From positions 14,276,308-14,340,307 of the forward strand of contig OZ023184.1 of the NCBI GenBank assembly GCA_963995505.1: a stretch of 64,000 bases of DNA. Reading direction: 5' to 3'. The notes below the pieces were generated by a model that was given only the letters and a program-made list of their open reading frames with translations, ran no database searches and was not told the DNA's origin. Below, piece by piece: positions 52,374 through 60,612 of this stretch (positions are counted from its first letter, which is position 1; each line of letters opens with the position of its first letter). This DNA comes from Hypericum androsaemum (Eukaryota; Streptophyta; Magnoliopsida; Malpighiales; Hypericaceae). A program made the translations under genes and the position numbers.

Positions 52374-53425
52374 TGATGAGTGTGTAAACGCTCATATTTT
52401 GTCATATGTTTCGTGCGTGTTTAGTCATGTTTTGAGTTATATTCATCATGTCATGTCAAGTCTTATGATCGTTTTAGTATATTTATGTTCGGGAATAGAT
52501 TTATACCCATTGTCATATTTTGTAGGAAATTGGAGCTCAATGGAGGTCGTTCGAGGAGTAATTTCGAGAGACTATATTACAAGAGTCATAACTTTCTGCT
52601 CGAGTGTCCGATTGTATCAAATGAAATACCGTTGGAACACTTGAAGAGATACCTACATTTAGTATTTTATAGTCGAAGCCAAATTCGAAGTAGAAGAGGG
52701 TCAAAATTGTAAAATACGAAGATGCAACGAAGCTGATCAGCGACCCGGCGGGCGCCAAATACTTGGCGGGCGCCAAGTCTCTTACAGAAGGTCCAGTTGG
52801 CGGGCGCCAACTCCATTGGCGGGCGCCAGGCTTCGACGACAGATTTTTTCCAGATTTCTCTTTTAGACGGGAATTCGATTTATTTTAGTTATATTCGACT
52901 TTTAGCCTCCTGTTTCGGCTTTAGGACTTAAGTTATACTATTTATATTATTATTTGGCCAGCAAGACTTCCAATTTAGCCTAAGCTCCTTTAGATTTTCC
53001 TAATTTTTGGTTAGACTTTTGGCTATATAAAGCCCTTAGTTTCTTAGGTTTAGGGGACAATTGACGAGAGACGTTACTACTGCAATATTGAGACAGCCTT
53101 TGGAGTTTAATAAAGTCACGATTTCAGTTAGCTACGGAGAAAGGATTGAAAAAGCTTGATCATCACGACTAAGCTTTCTCTTCCTCTATCTTTATGTTAA
53201 TTGCTATCATGTTCTTCGTTAATCTATTGTGCTTTGTTAACATGCTTAGCGAGTAGTTCTCTCGTGAGTGCGATGCCCTAATTATGTGATTACTTGTCTA
53301 TGTTAGCTATGGTTTGATTATCTTTCGTAGTAGTTGTCAATTGATGATCTTAATGCTTAGTCTAACTTGATCACTTAGATTATGATATTTAGTTGATAAT
53401 AATGGACCGGAAGGCATTATAATCA
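52374..53425 (+). mobile_element. LTR truncated at its 3' side, same family as 44087
   Basis: Starts TGATGAGTGTGTAAACGCTC and follows the 44087 LTR through GGACCGGAAGGCATTATAAT. It stops after about 1050 of 1548 bases, where FAR intron 2 sequence (TTTATCAATTTAGAAAGG, equal to the left copy at about 39612) begins abruptly. The junction is the right edge of a deletion that removed the rest of the LTR element, about 0.9 kb of intron 2 and FAR exon 3. Confidence 0.8.
52744..52829. repeat. Four palindromic GGCGGGCGCC repeats in the LTR
   Basis: GGCGGGCGCCAA occurs at about 52747, TTGGCGGGCGCCAA at 52763-52776 and 52797-52810, and TTGGCGGGCGCCAG at 52816-52829. TTGGCGGG is the core form of E2F/DP binding sites. 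The sister LTR at 44087 has a different short repeat at the same relative place. Confidence 0.8.
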
Positions 53426-53460
53426 ACCTGTTTATCAATTTAGAAAGGTTATCACTTTAA

Positions 53461-55238
53461 TAGTCTGTTTGGAACCATTAAAAAATGGGAAATGGAATCA
53501 CATTCCGTAGTTTTAAAAAAAAAGTTTGTTTGGAATCAAATTTTTTAAGAAAAGAATTCCTGTTTTGATTAAAACTCAGGATTTGGAAATCCTATTGAAA
53601 TAGGTCAGAATTCTGGTGACTAAACAGGAATTAGCCACTAAATTACTATTATACCATTTACTTTGTTAAAATATTAAAGAATTACCAAATTATTTTCTCC
53701 CCTTCAAACTCTCTTCCACGACACTTCTCCTGTCTAGAGAGATAAAACGGCAACGATCCTCCTCCTTCTTGGCGACCTTCATTCCCACGAGGGAGTTACT
53801 TGCCCTTCCGGGCACCTACCTTCGCTATTATAGACCCTCTGTTGCAAGTCTCCAACACTTTTCACTCTTCTTTTCAATGTTAGGATTTCATTGATTTTTT
53901 ATTTATTTACTTTTTTGGTTGTTTGGGTGGTTTTGTGATGTGGGCTTGTTTGGTTCTGGAGTGGGTTGGTTGGTCTTTGCGGTGCAGAAATTTTTGGTGG
54001 GTTGATGGTAGATTCTTGGGTTGTTCTTGGTGGGTATTAGTTTTGTTAATTGGATTCATGGGTCGTTCTTGGTATTAGTCCCCTGCTTTAGATCTACTTA
54101 AAGTGGCCTACGGCTATTCATTAGAGTTGGTATTGAGTTGGTGGATCCTGCCCCATTTGTTTTATTTGGGTGAAGCAACGCTTTAAGATTTCCTTTTGGG
54201 TGTTGGTTGGTGAAGTTGGATACTTTTGTTTGGTTTTTCCAGGGAGGGGAGACGGTTGTTTATGATTGGGAGTGAAGTTGGGGCTAAGGGTATTTGAGTT
54301 TATGGAAAATGATTGTATCTTTTGGGTTGATGCTTTTGCTTATTGTTGTTGTTCTTGTTGGTTTTGATGCGCATGCGTCGAGGGTGATCAGAACGGGGAG
54401 GTTTGGATGTGGGAGTGTGATAGTGGAAGGGGAGGACTTCATTGCTGAGAATATCATGTTTGAGAATTTTTCTCCTGAGGTCTGGTTTCCGAGAGAGGGA
54501 GCTTTTTTTTTGCATTTCCAACTCCGAAATTAAATTGGCTGTTGTGTTCTGCTTTGCCTAGCTCTCTAGTGGCGTTCTTGATAGTTTCTCTTGTATGTTC
54601 TTGCTTATGAAGCTGTGTAGGTACTTTTTATTTGGGATGCTTCTATCTTGGTGATGCTCCTTCGGCGTATCTAGCCACTAGTGTTGTCGAAATCTGGTCT
54701 ATCTAGTTTGTTGCCTATTTCTTTATGGTATAGCAATCAATATTGATCATTTAAGTAATTTGGTATAGTTTGTTGTCTGTTTCTTTATGGTATTGTGAAC
54801 CATCAAGCATACATTAGTTGTTCCTAAAATACGTGGAACCATCAAGCATACACTCTTGATGGTGAGTGTCTTTTTATCTTATCAGGTCCTAAGCTTGTGT
54901 CCTAATTTAACTTTCAAGCAGTTGTCGGCGATCTTTGAGAAGTTCCATCAAGTCTGCTGTTTGGCAGCAGTTGTTGTTTTAGTGTGGGTAGACAATGTGG
55001 TGATTGTGACAGTGATGATATTAAAGATGGTTTGGTCCATTGCAAGTTGGTTTACATTGGTTTTTCTATCTTACTTTAGATCACTTGTCTATAAGGGTAT
55101 TTATGTAAAGTAGCAAATTAATTCCCAAAATTTAATTTATGGTTATAAACAAGAAAATGAGAAATGAATTCCTTTCTATTATTATTAGGAATTGGAAATA
55201 GAATTCTTTTCCGGACGGAATTGGTTCCAAACAGACTG
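53461..55238. mobile_element. PIF/Harbinger-type element with captured gene fragment, TSD TAA
   Basis: A 1778-bp element with perfect 16-bp inverted ends AGTCTGTTTGGAACCA (53462-53477) and TGGTTCCAAACAGACT (55222-55237), flanked by TAA on both sides (53458-53460, 55239-55241), the PIF/Harbinger target form. Beyond the 16 bp, ATGGAATCACATTCCG at the left and CCGGACGGAATTGG at the right continue the family character. No transposase is present. The interior carries a pectin methylesterase exon. The left FAR duplicate lacks the element. Confidence 0.88.
54375..54479 (+). pseudogene. Captured pectin methylesterase exon (PME31-like fragment)
   Basis: 35 codons read ASRVIRTGRFGCGSVIVEGE, then DFIAENIMFENFSPE. 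This corresponds to the conserved central strand region of cell-wall pectinesterases of the Arabidopsis PME31 type ('VIVEGEDFIAENITFEN'). The fragment ends at a GT, a natural splice donor, and the sequence before it shows no pectinesterase similarity, so it looks like one exon with intron flanks. The catalytic Gln/Asp/Asp/Arg segments are absent, so no enzyme can be made. An upstream hydrophobic ORF in frame is probably former intron. Confidence 0.8.
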
Positions 55239-55824
55239 TAAAAGAGATCACTTTATAAAAGTTTTACTCAATTAAATTGCTAATTTTGGAAAATTTTCTT
55301 TAAATGGGCCGCGCCAATTCCCGTTTCGGGACTACATGTATTATATTATGGAACTTTTTTTAGCTATCATTACCGTTGGGGGTTATATTTTCAATAATAT
55401 TTTTTATATGGGAGATGTTTAAACTCAAAATCTTCTTAAGTGAATATAAATCTCGTACCACTTGAATAAACTCCTATTCGTTTAAAATATGTAACTTTAA
55501 TTATACAAAACATGCATTTTCCTGCCGTTGTAAATAATCATGTATTTTTTAGAACATAACCATGAGAAGAAAGAAAGAGAGATTCTCCACCTATTAGGAA
55601 ATGAAAAATAAGATAAACGAAAATAGGAATTTTTTTATTTGAAGCGAAATGAAAATAAAAAAGTATGTAACTTGTATAAATTTATACAAAAGTATTCTAA
55701 AAAAGCTAGTGAGATGATGGAGGCACTTAAACAAACATGGCTAAAAAAGTAATTAGATTGATAAAGATTATATTTATCTTGTCTTTCTTCCAACATTCAT
55801 TCTAAATTAGAAACTAAATTTTAG

Positions 55825-55982
55825 TGGGTTCGGATTGAGTGGGGATAAGAGTTTTATGTTTATAGACACAGTTTTTAATGACTGTCAAATCTGTAGACGC
55901 AATTTTTAATAAAATTTGATGGTCCAAACGAAATCTCTTCCATTGGAACGACTTTTATGTTATCCCCACTCGATCCAAAACC
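55825..55982. mobile_element. Small MITE, 158 bp, TSD AATTTTAG
   Basis: Inverted ends TGGGTTCGGATTGAGTGGGG and the inverse of CCCCACTCGATCCAAAACCA; flanked by AATTTTAG (55817-55824 and 55983-55990). Short interior with no ORF. The left FAR duplicate has an unrelated MITE in the same 8-bp target. Confidence 0.85.
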
Positions 55983-57155
55983 AATTTTAGTAGTTTGGAA
56001 AAAAATATTCTTTCAGCTTTCTATTCCAACCATTTTTATCATTTATCCAAATATTAATTTTTTCGTGTACTTCCTCTATAATAAAATTGCTCTAAATTGA
56101 TATTATTGGAACTAGAGAAAAATACCAATTTAGAAAGATTAATTTTTATTTTCGAAACTATTTAAATTGAATTTTTTGGCCAGCAAATACAAAAGTTATT
56201 TATCTATGACAATTCACCAAAAAATATTAATAAATTGTAGCAAATTCGTTATGTATATTTAAATATAAAAATGATCAGAGTTACTATCTCATAAAAAATC
56301 TCAGTAGTTTTTTGGGTTTCTAAAAGATTTACTAATATTTATTTTTGATTGAACGTTCACACCAAAGGATTACTTGGTACCAATATGTTTTAGGAAAAAA
56401 GACAGGAGGTTACTTACTTCATTCCGTAACCTCTTAGCTGCAACTTCCTTATCTCTTGCATTGATCATCAAATATATCTTTCCAATATCCGGAGTCGACC
56501 TCAAAAGCTTCTCCACAAGCACTATATCATATTTTTGCAGCGAGAAAACTCCTTAGCAAAATGAATTAAATCGTAATTAACCGAAACTAATGAGCTACTT
56601 CTTATACGTACTAACCCTTTCCTAAGAACCCCAGTAGCACCAGTGATGAAGAAGTTCTTCCCTTGAAGATAGTTGACAATTCCAATCCCACCATCTTTAT
56701 GATTATCTTTCCTCACCACTTCCGGAGCCTCTCTAGCTTGCGCCCGTATTCGACAATCATTTTTGTGGAGAGACATCTTGCTCCTCCTTCCATGGCAATG
56801 GACCACCAACTTTGTGCTCAAGCACGACGGTGAGAGTTGGGTGGGTACTTGAGACTGAGAAGATAGACAGTTCTGGTAAGACATTCTTCGTTCGTTGTCG
56901 GATATTTTACACTTATTTTGTATTTCTGTCGTTTCTTTTCACGGTCACTTGTTGGTGCTTAAATAGAAATTTTTTGTAACGCGCATCTTTGAAAACCTTT
57001 GCTATATCGTCCTGTGCCCTATGAGGCGAGGACGATAGTAGGACAGGGAAAAACTAATTTATTTATTTTCCACCATATAAAAGTAATTATTTATTTAAGG
57101 TGGAAAATTAGAAATTATATAGTCAATAAATATTATGATAAGGGAAAGTTATTCG

Positions 57156-57452
57156 TGTTGAGAATCCCATATTGTTTAGTGAAAAATTAGTGGGCAAGTA
57201 TATAAGTGTGGATATGAAGATTCTAACATGGTACCAGAACGAGTTGATCCCGTGGTCATTGTTGTGCTCGCACGACCCCATTTCTCTTTGAAGTCAATGT
57301 CCGTGCAATCTTCGGCCCGATGAATTTCGTTTGAAGAGACGTGTTGAAAATATCACATTGTTTAGTACAAGAGTAGTGAACTTGTTTATAAGTCTTGATA
57401 GTTCACTTACCCATTGCCTTACAATTTTAGGTTGAATATGGAAATTCTAACA
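57156..57452 (+). mobile_element. TRIM-like element, copy 1
   Basis: Left LTR 57156-57228 (TGTTGAGAATCCC to GATTCTAACA), then a PBS-like TGGTACCAGAAC (57229-57240), a roughly 100-base interior, a purine stretch (TTGAAGAGACG) and a right LTR 57342-57452 (TGTTGAAAATATC to AAATTCTAACA). There is no coding capacity. The left LTR is shorter by an internal deletion. No flanking duplication is evident. Confidence 0.65.
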
Positions 57453-57952
57453 AAATGCGAATGTCTTATTATAAGAGTACGGCGTGCTTCAACAGAACAC
57501 CATTGCAAGACTTCCAAGTAAGTTTTGGAAAATCTCACGTTGGAAGTTACAATGTGATGGACGTCTTTTACAATTACGTCGCCGGAGAGGATGATTATAC
57601 ACCCATTGCCGTTTTCTCCAAGCCCATTCTCGTTTGATTGACGGTGTAATACATGGATTCTCCTATTCCTCGTTTGCATTTACCTCTCGAAAAAGTAGAA
57701 GAGGTAGAAAATGATTCACGTACATTTTACCCTAGTTTTTTTTAATATAAGTTGTATATGTAACCTGAATTACAAATTCGATTTGATTGGAGGGTAGAAA
57801 ATGTAGGGATATTAGCTAAGATGGCACTTATGCAGCTCTGTATGTACAAGCTTAGTTATACTCCAGGATCGACGAATAAAGTTGCTAATAGCCATGCAGT
57901 CCAGATCGAGATTATATACACTTAATTGGGTACGACATCGGCAGCAAGAATT
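57453..57952. other. Spacer between two TRIM-like elements
   Basis: Only short overlapping ORFs on both strands are present, with no recognised domain. It belongs to the upstream side of the FAR remnant. Confidence 0.35.
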
Positions 57953-58296
57953 ATATGAGAGAATCTGATATCGGAAGTTATAAGTGGGTTGGGTTGATTT
58001 ATAAGTGTGGAGGATTCACCTACTCGTTGCCTTAAGGTTGTGGGTAAGATATGAAAATTTCTATATGATATCACAGCCAATTGCTCTAACGAGACCCATG
58101 CCACATTGACTCGCATGACCCCGTTTGAAAGCACGAGAGACAGTGTCAATCCTACGCAAAGTTCAGCCCGATGGGCTTCGTTTAAAGGGACGTGTTGGAG
58201 AGAATCCCACATCAAAAGTAACAAATGAGTTGGGCTGATTATAAGTGTGGAAGATTCACCAACTCACAGTCTTAAAATTTTGGGTAGGATATCATA
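57953..58296 (+). mobile_element. TRIM-like element, copy 2
   Basis: Left LTR about 57953-58065, PBS-like TGATATCACAGCC (58066-58078), interior sharing CCCCGTTTGAAAGCACGAG-like and GCCCGATGGGCTTCGTTTAA words with copy 1, a polypurine AAAGGGACG, and right LTR from 58193 (TGTTGGAGAGAATCCCACATC). The LTRs share TATAAGTGTGGA-GATTCACC and TGGGTA-GATAT. A foldback element has inserted at its right end. Confidence 0.65.
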
Positions 58297-58617
58297 AGGA
58301 ATTTTTTTTGAAATGGGTAAAACACATACATATTTTTTCTAAATAGGCAAAAAGTTATACATATTTCCTAAATAGGTTAAAAGATTATTTAATATTAAAA
58401 ATACATACATATTTTTTCTGAAATGGGCAAAACACATACATATTTTTCCTAAATAGGCAAAAAGTTATACATATTTCCTAAATATGTTAAAAGATTATTT
58501 AATATTAAAAAAATTGAAGAAGGTGCCCTGACAACATGGCGCCTCGAGTGGAAAGGGGAAAAATATATATAGTGGAGGCGTCCATATTTTTTATTATTTT
58601 ATTTCAAATGAGAATTT

Positions 58618-58648
<31 letters not shown>

Positions 58649-58806
58649 AATTTAGGAATAAAAAAATAAGTGTATTATTTAATTGTTTAAGCTATTTTTA
58701 AATTTAATATTTTAATTAATATTTTAAATTATTTAAGAAATATGTGTATGTTTTTGCCTATTTTGGAATAATACCTAACTTTTTTACCTATTTGAGATAA
58801 AATCCC
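58297..58806. mobile_element. Foldback/MITE element with 8-bp TSD ATATCATA
   Basis: Flanked by exact ATATCATA (58289-58296 and 58807-58814). Left AGGAATTTTTTTTGAAATGG and inverted right GGGATTTTATCTCAAATAGG, with AAATAGG(C/T)AAAAA words on both arms. The left arm contains a tandem duplication with period about 110 bp (58310-58510). A central (TA)n run lies at about 58622-58648. No ORF. Confidence 0.75.
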
Positions 58807-58908
58807 ATATCATACTCTTCCTACCATTTCTGCAGAAACAGTGTTGCCGCTTCTATTAATCCCTGTATTGTTGGTCCTACCATTTTGGGTAATACGTTGG
58901 AAGTAACG

Positions 58909-59506
58909 TGTTGGACCTTTAGGCCCAATCATGCAATTATTATTGGGCCCAGGCCCATCAGGTCCAAATATTCGGCGGAATGGGCCGGTCAATCCGTGTT
59001 GACCAGCCCGGGGCCACGCCAGGCGCCACATCAGCGTGACGTGGTGCTGACTCAGTTGCCACCAGAGTTGGCGGCCCACGTGGCAGACATGCGGCCCAGA
59101 AGTGCCATGTGGCAGACATGAGGCCCAGAAGTGCCACGTGGCAGACATGCGGCCCAAAAGTGCCACGTGGCACACCACGTGGTGCGTTCGGATTGGCCAG
59201 ATTTTCCTTTTTATTGGGAAATCCGGCTGAACCAAAATGTAATTTTCTCTACAGCCGCTCAATAGAAAGAAAAAACTTTGGAATAGTCCCTGAGTTTTGA
59301 TCATATTTTTAATAGAGGAAATCTCGTGAAAATTAATTACGAATCAAATATAACGTGATCGTAATTCGACTGGCACGGAGACATAGTCGACCCGAACCTG
59401 TGGACCTCTTGCTTCAACAAGTAAGTGATTTATTATTAACGAATTAGTTTGTTAATTAATCAGGTTTAACATATAATTACTCGTTAATTACATATTAAAC
59501 CTGTAA
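58909..59506 (+). mobile_element. 5' LTR of a Copia element
   Basis: The right limit is fixed by the PBS at 59508. The left limit is proposed at TGTTGGACCTTTAGG (58909), because TG-start LTRs of this kind are usual, but the expected CA end before the PBS is not seen (the sequence is AAACCTGTAAT), so the start is uncertain. The LTR contains an array of CACGTG boxes. The matching 3' LTR is beyond the window. Confidence 0.55.
59070..59185 (+). repeat. 29-bp tandem repeat with G-boxes in the LTR
   Basis: TGGCAGACATG starts at 59081, 59110 and 59139, a 29-bp period. CACGTG occurs at 59077, 59135, 59164 and 59176, with a one-change form at 59106. CACGTG is the G-box core bound by plant bZIP and bHLH factors, including ABA-response (ABRE) and light regulators. 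An array in the U3 part of an LTR is in the right place to act as an enhancer. Confidence 0.8.
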
Positions 59507-59507
59507 T

Positions 59508-59519
59508 TGGTATCAGAGC
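59508..59519 (+). other. Primer-binding site (initiator-Met tRNA)
   Basis: TGGTATCAGAGC is complementary to the 3' end of plant initiator methionine tRNA, the standard Copia primer. It fixes the LTR/leader border and the element's plus orientation. Confidence 0.92.
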
Positions 59520-59851
59520 ATGGTTGAAACCATGTTTTGATGATGATATGATGTTTTAATTCAAGTAATTATGTGATTTTTTGGGTTAAAAATTGTATTA
59601 ATTATGATTTTATCAAAAATTACAATCTGTTGGACTTTAATATAATTAATTTAGAACCAGTGGGACTAAATTAAATTTTGCCTAACAACGTGGACAAATT
59701 CGCGCACGCGCGAAACTATAAAGTACTAATCTAAAATTTGACCGCTTGCGTGACACCTGCGTGTCATGGACTTCGGTGCAATTTTTGAAAATTTTTTAAG
59801 ACTAAATTGAAATTTACCATTTCAATTCAATCACGAGGAACCCTAATCGGG

Positions 59852-59880
59852 CGATTTGGGGGCGATTTTCCCCCAAATCG
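59852..59880 (+). other. Perfect 11-bp stem-loop in the Copia leader
   Basis: CGATTTGGGGG and CCCCCAAATCG are perfect inverses separated by a 7-base loop. It lies 330 bases after the PBS in the untranslated leader, where retroelement RNAs carry packaging or dimerisation structures. That function is only inferred. Confidence 0.6.
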
Positions 59881-60612
59881 ATTTCCATCGATTTTGTCAG
59901 AAATCTGACGATTTCGACGCCGGAGATCAATGATAATCGATTCTCCGGCATGTCCTCGACGTCTCGAATCCACTTTCGTGGATCGAGGTTGACAGAATTG
60001 AAAGAACGATCCCGTCGATGCCGGAGAATCGCGGAAAGAAGAAGACGACGGCGACGGCGAACGGAGGCACAATGGCTCGCGAGGCTGCTATCGACGCACC
60101 CGCGAGACGACGTCGAGTCGATTGCGAGTGGTCTCGGCCGTCGTTTCGCCGTCGTTCTGCTGTGGTCGTGGCCGGAGGATTTGAGGTCTTCGGAGTCGCG
60201 CCGGAGAAGAAAGAGAAATGGAGGGTAAAAATCGTAATTTTATAATTTTTTCCCAAAAATATTTCTACTCGGGTAAAGAAAATAAAAAAACTGGACGAAT
60301 TGGCCTGGAATCTGGGTCCGACCTAACCCGATTTATGGTTAATTTTTACTTAAGTCAAAATTGGACTTAAAAATATTGGGTTTTCTCTTTTAATTGGATA
60401 AAATCAGTTTTTATTCAATTAAAATCTAATAAATTAATAAAAAACGTATATATTTTGGAACGAGTTCCGAGCTGTGTTGAATTTAACTAATATCACATGG
60501 ATTGGTCCATAGTATGATCATCAAAAGATTGAAAAATAAGTTTTTTTTCAATCCTATTTTGGGAAAATTTGAGAATTAACCCGAAATTGACTTGCAGTTG
60601 ATACAAGATTCG

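Larger units (their letters stand above)
47495..56884 (-). pseudogene. Fatty acyl-CoA reductase, FAR2/MALE STERILITY2 type (right tandem copy, exon 3 lost)
   Basis: FAR2/MS2 proteins are plastid NADPH-dependent reductases making fatty alcohols for pollen exine. Exons seen on the minus strand: 56616-56884, 56418-56521, [exon 3 absent], 51172-51272, 49791-50007, 49085-49246, 48921-49002, 48032-48402, 47495-47693. Motifs: a Ser/basic-rich N-terminus suited to a transit peptide, FFITGATGVL (nucleotide binding), YDVSLKINTKG, YANGERKGSVMEK, the catalytic YVFTK, VVIIRPSIIEST, FPGWIEGN, and the C-terminal sterile domain ending HIPGLRRHVMKSR. Defects: no exon 3 between exons 2 and 4 (skipping 200 bases shifts the frame); TAG at 47642-47644 in MSEE*KETFGF; one extra G at the exon 1 donor, which shifts the 1-2 junction or breaks the GT. 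The promoter side is flanked by TRIM elements. Very likely non-functional. Confidence 0.9.
53426..57155. repeat. Duplicated FAR segment, right copy (intron 2, exons 2 and 1, upstream)
   Basis: Non-coding parts align directly with 39595-42905. It keeps the block with FAR exons 2 and 1 that the left copy lost, and carries a PIF element (53461-55238) and a small MITE (55825-55982) that the left copy lacks. Confidence 0.8.

Noticed and set aside
54294..54374. Hydrophobic N-terminus of the ORF over the pectinesterase fragment as a signal peptide
   Set aside because: The similarity to pectinesterase begins sharply at 54375; the upstream T/G-rich stretch has intron-like composition and the frame is probably chance.
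58958..59304. Minus-strand ORFs with repeated CHVALLG / MSATWHFWA peptides
   Set aside because: They are read through the 29-bp G-box repeat of the LTR and carry no domain.
59827..60256. Arg-rich overlapping ORFs in all frames in the Copia leader
   Set aside because: CpG-rich leader sequence gives open frames in several phases at once; no motif decides among them, though one could be a first exon of the ORF at 60613.
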